Assembly (NCBI GenBank): GCA_964036275.1
Contig: OZ038433.1
Span: 30,239,485-30,303,484 of the forward strand
Reading direction: 5' to 3'
DNA length: 64,000 bases
From: Litoditis marina
Lineage: Eukaryota > Nematoda > Chromadorea > Rhabditida > Rhabditidae
Of this stretch, positions 1-11,843 are shown piece after piece. Position 1 is the stretch's first letter; each line of letters opens with the position of its first letter. The translations under genes were made by a program, and so were the position numbers. The notes under the pieces were generated by a model that saw nothing but the letters and a program-made list of their open reading frames with translations, did not search any database and had not been told where the DNA came from.

Positions 1-206
1 GTTTTTGTTCAAACGAGTTTTGGGCACGTCAACGGCAATTGTGGTGTGATTTCGATTCTGAAAAGGCGGTCCAAAATGACCTTTTTGCGTTCTGATATGA
101 TGCTTCCGGTAATGCTTTTTTTCGTTCAGGTTCTGCTCCATCACGAATTTCAACCAATCAAAACAGTTTTGCACACAGCACAATAAGTACAACCAAGTCC
201 ACACAC

Positions 207-1898
207 CTTGCTTCTGGAGACTTCGTAGACTCTAGCGGCGTTGTAGACGTTACCACGAGGAGGGCAGGGGCAGTATTCAGCTGAATAATTCAATAATATG
301 TGCGTGTTCATGATATAAAACTGGTGTCCGAAAGACGGTTTGCTTAAAAACTGCAAAAAACGCACGGAAACCTTTCCATCTTAATAGAAGCAGAGTGTTT
401 TTTTTTTACCTTAGTTTGTCATGGAAACAGCATTTTGAACAACTTTTGTTTTAAAAACTGATGAGTAACAGCCATTCAAAAACAGAAAAGTTCAAAAGTG
501 AATAAAGCATACCGTCAGATCCGGGAGAACCAGGCTGTCCGTCGGGTCCGGGTCTACCGTCTCCTCCGGGACGACCGGGTTGTCCGGCGGGACCGGGAGG
601 TCCTATGGCTCCGGGAGTTCCGGGTCCGGAACCGCGGCCGGGCTGGCCGGGTCTTCCGGGTTGTCCGGCATTTCCGGGTCTTCCGGCGGGTCCGGGACGT
701 CCACGACCGCTGGTAGCGCTTTTTCCGGGGTTTCCGTTCTGTCCCTTGGATCCGGGGCGTCCTGGGTGACCGGCATCTCCGGGAGGTCCGGGAGGTCCGG
801 GTCGGCCGACCTATAGACATTCATTCATTTAAACTTGGATTATGCATTGATCATACTCATTTCACGATAAATACGAGTACAACTCATTTCAAGTTGATGT
901 TGATTATCTACTCATTATTAAAGGACATCATTAGGATTTCCATATGATCGGAGAGCATAGTTGTAGTTGAATGCAAGAAACGTTATTAAACAGATAGATG
1001 GAAAACGCTTGTTACCCTTTACTTCTCTATAATATATTCAGGAATCTGATTGATAATCTAAACTCACGCTAGATCCGTAGCTTGATCTACCAGGCTGTCC
1101 GTCAGGACCGGGTCTTCCGGGCTGTCCGTCGGGTCCGGGACGACCGGGTCTACCAGCGGGGCAACTGACGCAACCTCCGGACTTGCTGCTTGTGACGGAA
1201 ATTCCGGGAGTTCCGGGCTTTCCTGGCTGACCCATGTGTCCTGAAAACGTTTTTGTTCATCATTCATCGCTTAGTGTAGTTTCGGGACACTTTCCAAAAC
1301 CTGACACTTCCAACGAACAACTCCAAGTTGAAATTCAAGTAATACACGGGTGCCGTGTAGACTTCACATAGATTTTTTATGTGGTACTTCGAATAGAAGG
1401 GACATACCGGGTTCTCCCTGCTCTCCGGGTGCTCCGGGAGGTCCGCGGGGACCTGCGGGGCAGTTGCTGGCACGTGGTCCGCAGTTGCATTGAGCCTGTC
1501 TCTTGTTTCTACCGATAGTCGTGAATGGGTTACCGGCCTTAGGTACAGTAACCTCAGTCATCGAATGCCAGGCGCCGTTGGAAAGGTCCTGAAATCATAA
1601 CACATAGTTTCGATATGGAAGATTAACGCTTTAGGGATCTATGTAGGACAGACGGAAACTATTTCGCAAATCATTTTGTAAATGAATTGGTTGTAATTGT
1701 TAAAGTCAACAACTGTGTACTCACAAAAACAAGTAGACATTTGAATGTAGTTTGTACCTTGAACTCGTCCATGTCGTTCATGACGTCATCATAGAAGTTG
1801 TTGATGTCATTGAAGATGAATCCGACGCTGATAAGACAAAATACAATGGCAACTCCACTCAGGGCAGACGCCGTCGCCACCAACACTTTGGCCGACAT
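207..1898 (-). CDS. Cuticle collagen A (partial, last exon off the left edge)
   Basis: Structural protein of the nematode cuticle, secreted by the epidermis and trimerised through Gly-X-Y repeats. Exons on the minus strand: 1898-1758, 1588-1408, 1240-1068, 810-513, 280-207. Residues 1-47 form the nematode cuticle collagen N-terminal domain, with a hydrophobic membrane/signal segment near residues 5-28. A subtilisin-type site RNKR lies before the first cysteine cluster (CNCGP...C). Gly-X-Y blocks follow, interrupted by cysteine spacers (GGCVSCPAG), and then the conserved YCPCPPRG motif. The final exon, seen in copy B as an Arg-rich tail, would fall left of base 1, so the gene is cut by the window and not broken. 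The start is the ATG at 1898, matching both paralogs. Exons and introns are nearly identical to copy B at an offset of 7858-7864 bases; I saw only a few amino-acid changes (for example V/I in the cysteine spacer and R/H in the last Gly-X-Y block). Confidence 0.95.
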
Positions 1899-3298
1899 TC
1901 TGAAATATGGGAAAAATCAGTAGTGAAATAAAATAAGTGAAAAAAAAACTCATGAGATTATCTCAAGAGAGTTGCCACAAGTCTTGAAAAGACTTGATTC
2001 GGTGCATAATCGGAGCCATATGAGTTACTCACAACATGTTCATGAGAGAGTTCTACCGCGTGACTAAAACAGTGGAAATAATCGAAGAGAACACGACTTG
2101 CTTTTCATCCTTGAACGGTGACAAGTTCTGATATGTAATATGCTTACATGCATCAAACTAGTTGTATTATAGTTAGTTCGATTAATACTAGTAGAACTCG
2201 TTCAGAAAAAGTATAGTAAAACTTTAGTTTGGTGCTTCAGGAAAATACGAAGAAATCAATAGTTTCCCGAATGTAGTTTGATAGGAGAACAACCCTAATC
2301 AAAAAGTTTGATCAAGCTACAATATTTTACAATTTCAAGAGCAGTAAAGTTTGCAGTAAAGTTGAAAATGAATTGCTAATCTACTGCTACCTTTGTCCTT
2401 ATATGGGGGTTTCTCGGTTTTCTCGTTTCTCTAATACTCTTGGTCTCACACACTCTCTCATCAATTTGTCGCATAGCTTTTTCTTAATTGGTTCTGGTCA
2501 CAGGGAATATTGACAACTATCTCTAATTTGACCAGAACCGAAACTCGTCTGTGATATTTTGTGAATCCTCCAAGAAGTGTTTTGTTTTGCTTTCTAGTGG
2601 ATGAGCGAGAATAAGGCTGCACTAGATGCAGACTTTGAAATTTCAAGATTTATTAGATGTTAATTGAAAAAAGTCTCCCTCTCCATTTCTCTCCATCTCC
2701 GCATACTCGTGAAATTTATTTGCCACGGATATTGGGTGGCGTAACTCGGCCTTTTCTCACAGTTCGGTTGTAACTGCAAACTGCCTCGACAGATATATCA
2801 CGCCAACGGGCCATTGGACGGTCACGCACTCGCTCTCGATCAAACGGACGTCACTCGAAAACGATCAGGGACCAACGACTTCTCGACATATGTGCAAGCC
2901 TGGAAGCAAAATTGAACACTTTTTTAGCAGCCTCGTGAGCTACATATTTCAACCGAGTAATTCCACGAATAACGGTACTTGGGTGGTTCTGGGCATGAGC
3001 GTTTAAGAACATTGAAACTTGTCTTCACAACTTTGTTTCTCAGCTCCATGTTTTTTGGATTGTTTATTCAACGCTCCCTTCTAAACTGATTGCTCATTCT
3101 ATCTACAACCCCTTGGGGTACGTACTTGTCATATATTTCGAATGTTCAATTTGTAATTCTCTACTCGTTTGACCTTCGTTCCTATTCTATGCAAGAGAAC
3201 TTTTCAATACTAAAAATTAAACGTACAACTGTGCGCGTTCTATTTCTCTCCTAACCACGCCCAGTCGTTTGTTTCATAGACGATTTTGACATGGACCA
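1899..3298. other. Intergenic upstream of collagen A
   Basis: Apart from the conserved promoter block at 2397-2565 I see no gene here. The first 700 bases align loosely with the region upstream of collagen B (9757-10440). The remainder is AT-rich unique sequence with short pyrimidine runs. Confidence 0.6.
2397..2565 (-). promoter_or_regulatory. Conserved promoter block of collagen A with a palindrome
   Basis: This block, 500-670 bases upstream of the A start, is strongly conserved with 10270-10435 upstream of B, although the sequence between each block and its gene has partly diverged. It holds a TATA-like CCCCATATAAGG (minus strand, 2397-2408) and an 11-base inverted repeat, GGTTCTGGTCA (2490-2500) and TGACCAGAACC (2529-2539), separated by 28 bases. 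The arms contain TGGTCA/TGACCA, which resembles nuclear-receptor half-sites. Whether a molting receptor binds here is inference. Confidence 0.55.
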
Positions 3299-5239
3299 GG
3301 CGCCGTAGCAATCCCCCCAAACCTCATGAGGTCACCTCACGAGCCACCTCACGAGCTGCCTCACCAGCTTATCTCACCAGCTGCTCACGAGATCTCTATG
3401 CTTAACCATTGCAGATGAGGAAAACAGCGAACTATTCAATAACAGACGACTGATCATTGACTCGTCAGTTTCACTGATGAGGTGACCTCACGAGTGTCAG
3501 ACAAAACGATAGAGCATGCTTATTGAGGAGTGCATTAGCTGGCCAGCTAAGCATGCCCCCCTCTGATTACACCATTTTTACCGATGAGATCGCGTTTTAC
3601 CCAAGGATAATATTCTTCGCTTACAAAGACTCCGCGGATAGTTATCCGACAAATTGCTGGCAAACCCGTACTAGATACGGTGCGCCGCCAGACTCTAGGA
3701 AGCGCCGGTTATGTACCAATCTTATCAGGAATATAATCGGGTTCGCTTAAGTATTTCGTTAAAAATACTCTTCTATCAACTGCAGTGTGGGGTTGATAAA
3801 TTTAACAAGTGTAACTTGAGTGCATGTTTCGGAAAACATTTTTGAATGTTCCATACATGATACAGGTTACTTTTCTAACAAAAACTACAAGAGAACTGGA
3901 AACTAACACCGAATATTAAGGTTTTTAGGTTTTTGGGTTCGTAACGATCCCAAGAAAAAACTTTGAAGTTACCAAACGTTACTGAATCATCACTACTATT
4001 GATAACTTTCCCATGACGCGGTTTTCGTATTTTAATAGAGGTAATATGTTTTTAGTAGTAAACCGATTTTTGTGCCGTCCACCAATCCCTCTCATTGCTT
4101 CAAATAGTTGGAAATTTTTCGTCGGTTGGAAATAGAAATTCGTCGGTTGGAAACTTTCATTGGGATAGATATGTACAACCTACAACCACTTTTTATAATT
4201 TTGCGAATGAACAATGATTATTTTCGATTCGGTTCACATTATATTTATGTCATCAACTTCCCACATTTATCAACTAGTGAATGGCATTTGACCGCCTAAT
4301 TTCAATCGATCATCACGTCACTCGAATGGGCGGGAACGGTTCGTTGGCATGACCCGACGAGGAAAAGGCCTAGGAAAACATTATGCGAACCAAACGCAGA
4401 AAGCAACGCGACCTTTTCAAACTAACAATTGACAATAGCACTGTTTTAATATTAAACGTAATGAGCACATGAATACAGTGACAAAAGGATTTGTTCAAAT
4501 GTTAACCGATATGGTAGTTACTCGCTAACAGAGCCTCATGTATGTAATACCTTTTATTCTAAGAAATAATGATATTTTTGATGAAGACGTAACCGTAAAC
4601 TTTCTTTCTTGACGTTTCAGCTTATACGCATCACATTATGGTTATTTCTCGGAATGTACATTAGAACCCGCTCGGATACAGAATATAGTGCTTCGTATCA
4701 TGTGCAATAATAAGTAGATGTGATAAAACTATTCCTCGTTTTTATTTTGGGAATTAGGACCCACTGTTAAGGCCTGCATAACTGAAAATGTTCTCATAAC
4801 GAATATCACTGCATATTCATGAAAACATTGGAGTCTAGCAAGAAAGAAAACTTCAATAAACTCAAACTTCGAAAACTCGAAAGTCGAAATTTACGGAAAC
4901 TCGGAATTTTGAACGCAAAAACTCGAAAGCCAAAATTTTGGACTCAAAAGTAGGTTTTTTGTCCGAAAAAACTCAAAACTCGACTCGACTCGAAAAAACT
5001 CGAAAATTTTCGAGTCGAAACTAGAAAACTCGAGAACTCGATTGTTCGCCAAACTCGAAATTCTGAACTTGATTAACAACCCCAATTGAGAAACTCCGGA
5101 AGAAAAAACAGAGAAAAAACTGACGAGTAGCTGATGAGCAGCTGATCAGCAGCTCATGAGGATCTTTTGACCTCGCCAGGTTACTCATGAGGTTTTACAC
5201 ATGAGATCTCGCGAGGTTTGGGGGGATTGCTACGGCGCC
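3299..5239. mobile_element. Non-autonomous element with about 30-bp terminal inverted repeats (GGCGCCGTAGCAATCCCC family)
   Basis: The left end (GGCGCCGTAGCAATCCCCCC, 3299 onward) returns in reverse complement at 5210-5239. Both ends continue into subterminal clusters of CTCATGAG/ACCTCACGAG words. CCAGG flanks both sides and may be a target duplication, or part of the terminus. The interior has no convincing coding sequence; it holds an AT-rich core and an AAACTCGAAA-type repeat at 4860-5062. This looks like a 1.9-kb non-autonomous DNA transposon. Confidence 0.6.
4860..5062. repeat. ACTCGAAA-type simple repeat
   Basis: Degenerate tandem repeat of AAACTCGAAA/GAAACTCGA words, inside the 3299-5239 element. 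It is the reverse complement of the longer TTTTTCGAGTTTCGAG array at 14155-14428. Confidence 0.75.
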
Positions 5240-5610
5240 AGGATTCCGTGCCGTAGACCGAACGTGGAAGAATGGCAGAATTGAACTTTCGTTTCATACT
5301 CATTGGGAACGATTTCATCTGCAGGATGTTTCGGTAGATATCGAACCCTGCACTGCGAAGGAGATTCTTCGTTTGATTCCAATTGTCTGGCGGCGTAGCA
5401 ATCCCCACAAAAGTTCATGAGATCACCTCATTAGCTATTCGCACGAGCTTCTCATGAGATCCTATTGATTGCTATGCTACCACATTAGAAGTTCACTAGC
5501 AGCTCATGAGGTATCTCATGAGAAACTCATATGAACTTCTCATGAGGTTCGAGGGATTGCTACGCCGCCTGGATCGATCGATAAGTTCACACCGAGGTAT
5601 ATTCGCTATT
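5240..5610 (-). pseudogene. Relic of a LINE-type reverse transcriptase, split by a MITE
   Basis: Read on the minus strand, 5388-5240 encodes about 50 residues resembling the end of a non-LTR reverse transcriptase: NWNQTK..., SMKRKFNSAILP and VYGTESW, matching the family pattern K-x-x-x-F-(N/D)-x-x-(I/V)-L-P-x-x-x-Y-G-x-E-x-W. On the far side of the 181-base MITE (5389-5569) the frame seems to continue upstream as GNSEYTSVNLSID, like the 'YLGV' strand before this region. The relic stops abruptly at the TIR of the 3299-5239 element. Clade not determined. Confidence 0.5.
5389..5569. mobile_element. 181-bp MITE, same terminal family as 3299-5239
   Basis: Ends GGCGGCGTAGCAATCCC and its reverse complement GGGATTGCTACGCCGCC, with internal CTCATGAG words arranged as an imperfect long palindrome. 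Its termini match those of the 1.9-kb element next door with one or two changes, so both likely use the same transposase. It sits inside the LINE relic. Confidence 0.7.
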
Positions 5611-5633
5611 CCCCCGAGAAACAAAGCGAAGGG

Positions 5634-5777
5634 CTCGATTGTTTGAGCGATGCGGGGCGAGCAATCGTTGAGTATTTGCCAGCAGACAAAATAGTGTGTA
5701 GTTCAGAGATACGAAAAGAAGCAGGCTTCTCGCCAAACCCCGCCCTCTACCAAATTGACCGTACGCTGTCCATGCGG
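5634..5777. repeat. Dispersed repeat, copy 1 (partner at 26225-26375)
   Basis: About 140 bases with clear similarity to 26225-26375, including the shared words CGCCAAACCCCGCCC, ACCAAATTGAC and GTCAGCAGA. It adjoins the LINE relic, so both copies may be other parts of the same old retroelement; this is inference. Confidence 0.55.
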
Positions 5778-5839
5778 TTTGACAAAACATAAACTTCATA
5801 TCTGGTTTCGGTGGGATTACACAATCTTGGAACTGCAAT

Positions 5840-7473
5840 GGAGTGGCGTCGCAGAAAAGTTCAGAACTGGAAATTTAATAAAGAAAGACTGAATTCAAGA
5901 AATGAGTTTGTTTTTTTCATATAACGAACATTGAACAGAGTGCTCTCTTGGGGACGTCAGCTATGTGTATCCCCTTCACGTTCTGTAAATATTTCCTATC
6001 TACTTGTTTTCCACTTAAAATTTGTACATTACTCTTTTTGTTGTCAGTTGATTCTCTCCTTTTCTGTATTTTATGGTAATGTTCATAATTTCCTGTTGAG
6101 AGAGTTAGTTTTAACTCCGGTATGAAGTAACTGCGTGTAGATACGAAGTTTCCACTAGTGATTTGGTCTTATGTAAATATTTTTGAGAATAAAGGTACGA
6201 ATAATCTCATCTGATTATCGTTCATAAATTGCTAACTGTAACATACGGAGGAGGAGGGAAGTTGTTTCGTATCGCGATATATAGTCTTCGTCGAAATAAT
6301 GCGATCTCTGCCGGCGCAGTGCACTGAATATCTCCATTTTCACTGTGTTCACGATAGTAGCACTATCTCCTAACCCTTCAAATGGGCGAGCAAGTATATT
6401 GGCACGAAATATTACTAACAACGTTTTTGCTCAGATGTTTTCCACATGACGTAGAAGAGAATACGCATTGGCAAAGGTGATGTTAAGGTTTTTGAAGCAG
6501 GCGACGTGTTGGTTATGAATCAATTTGATTTAAATGTCCTACTTATTGAAAGAGACCGTATTTTCTAATGTGCAATGTAGGTAGTTTTTGAGAAATGAAT
6601 AAAGTCATTTATCCTGTTTTGAGATGAACGTTTGAAACCTTGTGTACAGAATGTTCAAAAAGCATTATTACGGACTAAAACAGAAGCCAACAGGATTTGG
6701 GTTACTGTAATGCAGCAATCCTTAATCTCTCACTGCTCTGTTGTTTTCATGATATTCACAAATTTCCCTTCACAGCTTTCATAAATGGCAATTTAGGCCA
6801 TGTTTTAAGTATTGTTTTGTATTTTTATGGACGTTTTAAAAAGTTTGTACACAGGTGAACTTGGCGGTGTATGTACGAGCGCGAGGGCACGCCACGTTTT
6901 TGAGAACACGGAGCAAGACAGGAAGTGGATATCTATATGAATGATTTTGGTTTCAATGTTAACACTATCGAATAATAAGCTCAAACACCAAAATAAAAGA
7001 GGAACGGTCCCTTTAACGATAACAACGAATACGTGTTCAAAACAGCCCGTTGTCCGAATCTGCTCTAGTTGTTTTTGAACTTCTGCGCAGTGTCATGTGA
7101 GTTGCAATTGTTAACTTCATGGACAGTTCCAGTGAACCACTGTTGTATTCTCCGTTGGCTGGTGAAGTGTAACATCGAATCTTGTCTGTGGCAATAACAA
7201 TATAAGGCTTTTCTAGGTTTACGTGTATAATTCAAAAATAATGTGTATATCAGTTCAAATAACATTTCGGGACTGAACTTGATTTCCTCGAGATTTACAA
7301 GACTCCACTAGTTTGTTAATTGAGAGACATAGAATAAGTGACTTGAAACACGCTCACATGTCTGTGTACATGGTTTGCGCCATACATTTCCCGACAAATA
7401 TATTTGCGTGTAAATCAACAAGTAAAACAAATTCGGGCTAATATTCATTCTACATTGCGTATCAGATTTTGAT
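5840..7473. other. Intergenic downstream of collagen B
   Basis: No gene recognised. Unique AT-rich sequence with short non-conserved reading frames. Confidence 0.6.
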
Positions 7474-9756
7474 CTAGGCGACGACCTGACGGTTGGCGGC
7501 CATACGGCGTTGTTGGTAGACGCGGCGGCGGTTGGCCATGACGCGACGGTTACGCGCAGACATCGCGGCCTGGAAATCAATAAATATATGAGTCTACAAA
7601 CGGTCACGTTTTTCATCTTGATGATAAATAAAGAAGAGCATTTTATACAAATAATGAACTTCACCGTCGTTGTTTCTGCATTTTTTCAGCCAGATGTACA
7701 CTTTTTGCGTGATAATATCTCGAGAAAGTGGCTGCTTGACAGAGATTGAATGAAATCACGGGATCGCATGTGAAATGTGGTTCACATTTTTGAAACTGTT
7801 TTTATGAAATGAGTTTTGGGCACGGCATTTACACTCTTGCTGTGAAATGGCTTTCGAAGGGGAAGGCCGAAATAGTTGCATTTTGTGTTCTGATACGTTT
7901 TCTCCGAATATGTTGTGCTTACAGGAAAGATATTGTGTGCTCGAACTCTCATTATTTGCAGTTTCTAACAGATCAAACCAAACTCCACGCACATTTCAAC
8001 AAATATTAAACCATTAGCCTGGTGATAGAATAAGATTCACTCACGAGTGTTTGTCTACTTACCTTGCTTCTGGAGACTCCGTAGACTCTAGCGGCGTTGT
8101 AGACGTTACCACGAGGGGGGCAGGGGCAGTATTCAGCTGAATAGTTCGATGAATGTTTCCAATTTATGCTGTACAAATGGGTCCCAAAGACGGTTCGCTG
8201 ATAACCTCATGACCAATTAGGCAAAAAATGCACAGAAACATTTATATGTCAATAGGAGCAGAGCGTTTTGTTCAATTTACTTTGTATTGGAAACAGCATT
8301 TTGAACCACTTCTGTTATACAAACTGAGGAGGTACACGATTCAAAACAGGGAAGTTTAAAAGTGAATGAAGCATACCGTCAGAACCGGGAGAACCAGGCT
8401 GTCCGTCGGGTCCGGGTCTACCGTCTCCTCCGGGACGACCGGGCTGTCCGGCGGGACCGGGAGGTCCCATGGCACCAGGAGTACCGGGTCCGGAGCCGTG
8501 ACCGGGCTGGCCGGGTCTTCCGGGTTGTCCGGCATTTCCGGGTCTTCCGGCGGGTCCGGGACGTCCACGACCGCTGGTTGCGCTCTTTCCGGGGTTTCCG
8601 TTCTGTCCCTTGGATCCGGGGCGTCCTGGGTGACCGGCATCTCCGGGAGGTCCGGGAGGTCCGGGTCGGCCGACCTATATACATTTATTCATTTAAACTT
8701 GGATTATGCATTGATCATACTCATTTCACGATAAATACGAGCAAAACTCATTGCAAGTTGATGTTGATTATCTACTCATTATTAAAGGACAGGATTTCCA
8801 AATGATCGAAAGACATAGTTGTAGTTAAATGCGAGAAACGTTATTGAACGGGTAGATGGAAAACGCTTGTTACCCTTTACTTCTCTATAATATATTCAGG
8901 AATATGATTGATAATCTAAACTCACGCTAGATCCGTAGCTTGATCTACCGGGCTGTCCGTCAGGACCGGGTCTTCCGGGCTGTCCGTCGGGTCCGGGACG
9001 ACCGGGTCTACCAGCGGGGCAACTGATGCAACCTCCGGACTTGCTGCTTGTGACGGAAATTCCGGGAGTTCCGGGCTTTCCTGGCTGACCCATGTGTCCT
9101 GAAAACGTTTTTGTTCATCATTCATCGCTTAGTGTAGTTTCGGGACACTTTTCAAAACCTGACACTTCCAACGAACAACTCCAAGTTGAACTTCAAGTAA
9201 TACACGGGTGCCGTGTAGACTTCACATAGATTTTTTATGTGGTACTTCGAATAGAAGGGACATACCGGGTTCTCCCTGCTCTCCGGGTGCTCCGGGAGGT
9301 CCGCGGGGACCTGCGGGGCAGTTGCTGGCACGTGGTCCGCAGTTGCATTGAGCCTGTCTCTTGTTTCTACCGATAGTCGTGAATGGGTTACCGGCTTTAG
9401 GTACAGTAACCTCGGTCATCGAATGCCAGGCGCCGTTGGAAAGGTCCTGAAATCATAACACATAGTTTCGATATGGAAGATTAACGCTTTAGGGATCTAT
9501 GTAGGACAGACGAAAACTATTTGGCAAATTATTTTGTGAATGAATTGGTTTTTATTGTTAAAGTCAATAACTTTGTACTCATAAAAACAAGTAGACATTT
9601 GAATGTAGTTTGTACCTTGAACTCGTCCATGTCGTTCATGACGTCATCATAGAAGTTGTTGATGTCATTGAAGATGAATCCTACGCTGATCAGACAGAAT
9701 ACAATGGCCACTCCACTCAGGGCGGACGCCGTCGCCACCAACACCTTGGCCGACAT
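7474..9756 (-). CDS. Cuticle collagen B, 320 aa
   Basis: Complete twin of collagen A. Exons: 9756-9616, 9446-9266, 9098-8926, 8674-8377, 8136-8063, 7569-7474; the phases close to 963 bases. Order: collagen N-terminal domain (1-47), furin/subtilisin site RNKR (about 73-76), cysteine cluster, Gly-X-Y block of about 40 residues with a Cys spacer, a 99-residue Gly-X-Y block, the YCPCPPRG cysteine motif, then a strongly basic tail with repeated N-R-R steps ([16 protein letters not shown]) ending in VVA and stop. The ATG is preceded by TTTTCAGA, a plausible spliced-leader acceptor. Introns are as conserved with copy A as the exons, which points to a recent duplication or gene conversion. About 320 aa is usual for the family. 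I do not assign a col- number. Confidence 0.96.
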
Positions 9757-10269
9757 TCTGAAAATTGAGACAATCGGTAAGAAAATCACTCAAGAGATCA
9801 TCTAATTAGAGTTGTCTCATAAGCAGAAAACAAGAATTGATTCGGTGCATCATCGGAACAATGTGTGTTATTCACAACATATTTACGAGTTTCTCAACAT
9901 CTCACGAGTTCGGAGGAAATTCTACCACTTGAGAAATTTGAACAGTAAACTTTTTCGAAGAGAACCCGATATGCTCACGAGACCATACATCAAACTAGTA
10001 AGTTACGTGACATTATAATGTTTTTTCTTAATACTAGTAGAACACCGTTAAGAAAAAGCTGAGGAATTCCCCAGGAAAATACGAAAAAATTAAAATTTTC
10101 CTGAATGTAGTTGGATTGGAGAACAACCCAAATCGAAAAGTTTGATCAAGCTACAAAGTGTAACCGAATTTGGTAATTTCTATTGAATCATTGTGAGTAT
10201 GGAAACATCGAGAGAACCAATGTTCTCAGGGCAGTTGAGAGTGAATTGATAATCTACTGCTACCTTTGT

Positions 10270-10435
10270 CCTTATATGGGGGTTTCTCTATGCTCCCGTT
10301 TCTCTAATACTCTGGGTGTCACACACTCTTTCATCAATTCGTTGCATAGCTTTTTCTTATTCGGTTCTGGTCACAGGGAATATTGACAACTTTCTCTAAT
10401 TTGACCAGAACCGAAACTTGTCTGTGATATTTTTC
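10270..10435 (-). promoter_or_regulatory. Conserved promoter block of collagen B with the same palindrome
   Basis: Counterpart of the block upstream of collagen A. TATA-like element at 10270-10281; palindrome arms GGTTCTGGTCA at 10363-10373 and TGACCAGAACC at 10402-10412, again with a 28-base spacer whose sequence is almost the same as in A. Both arms are unchanged between copies. Confidence 0.55.
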
Positions 10436-10439
10436 GGAC

Positions 10440-11843
10440 GAATGACAATGGGACAGACGATTTTCAATAGGCAAAACAATACTGCCAGGAACTGTTTTCA
10501 AAGCTGAGAAAACCTGGCTGAACAGGCCAAGATTGTATTTTTAAACTTACCTGCCCTAACCTTTTCGGGTAACTTTCCAAATACTAGCGGTAAACATCAC
10601 GTCAGTGGTGAACAATTATTGTTCGCCAAGATACTCTGTAAACTGTTTTGCATAAAACCCAAATTGTAGTATCTTGATGTCTATTCATGCCATATTTTGC
10701 GAGTTTTGACCAACAAGCAACGCGAACGCGATCAAACTACAAATACAGCAAAGTGAGGGCAAAATGCAATTTTTAGGCTTGTTTTGGAAAACCCTAAGCC
10801 TAAACTTCGTCTGAGTCCAGAGTAGTTCAAACCAATGGAATCAGCTCGAATTTGAACCCTAATTTGAAGTTCGTTTGTTATATCATCCCATGGAAGCTAT
10901 ATTTGTGAGATCGAGAGTTTAATCGCACGTATATGTACTTTCTGTTATTGGAATTTCTCAGTTTGCTTAGTATGGTTTGCGGTAATTTCTTTGATAGAAA
11001 ACTCAATAAAACATGCATGATGGAGTTTTGCGTAGTAAAGGTTCTTGTTCTTGATGACTGAGGTTTCACAGAATCATTCCGAAATTTGACATTATATGCG
11101 CATCACTAAGTATCTGACACTTCTGATAATTCAAACGGTCAAGTGAGGTTTTTCTGCAAGTTTCTGAATTACTTTAGCTGTATGAATGCAAGTTCCTCGG
11201 TATTAATAACTCTGCGAATTTTCAGTTGTCACGATGTTGTCTTTCAATGTTTTTCGGATCTAGTTCAATAGCGAAACATGATACATTCTTCCACACCAAC
11301 ACGGTGTATGAAACAAAAATCAACATACATCTTTCTCAACATCATAGTTGAGCGTAATATTGTTTTAATATTCAAAAACGAGAGCATTTCCATTTAGCAG
11401 TATCACACACAAAACACAAGTTTTGGATGGTTGAAATTATTTTTTTCGCAGGTTGATCTCGGCGATAAAGTACAAAGACCACCCAAGATGCCGATCAGTT
11501 AGATCAATTATCTCTGTAGGTAGTTTTGAGTCTGAAAAACCATTAAATTTTGTAATTATCATAATTATATCGGTCTCGTGCACACTGCTGATTCCATTAA
11601 TTGTATAGGTGAGCGAAAGTTAATGTGAAGTAGCTCCTATGAACGCTAATCATGCGAACATTTCCATTTATTCCAATGATTCCAAGAATGATATTCTAGT
11701 TATCTTGGAGCTCGAACTATTTCTGAATAAGAAAACCAACGCAGAGTTCTGTCTCACTCGTTCGGACATTTACTTGAATCTTTGTGTATTTCCATTTCAT
11801 TATTTTATTCTTGTCGAAAGTCGTTTTATTCAGATTGGGAGAT
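10440..11843. other. Intergenic between collagen B and the first receptor
   Basis: No supported gene. The sequence contains GATCAAACTACAAATACAGC near 10732, one copy of a short motif found at several intergenic and intronic places in the window. A TTTTATTCAG acceptor-like site ends at 11834, ten bases before the receptor start, and is a candidate spliced-leader site. Confidence 0.5.

Noticed and set aside
554..820. Overlapping open frames on both strands of the collagen exons (also at 8356-8805 and 46225-46785)
   Set aside because: They are shadows of the Gly-X-Y repeats: GGN/CCN codons leave all frames open. Splice phases and the collagen domain fix the real frame.
3468..3500. Hammerhead-ribozyme-like core (CTGATGAG...CACGAG)
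   Set aside because: The conserved GAAA after stem II is missing; the words belong to the CTCATGAG/ACCTCACGAG subterminal repeats of the element.
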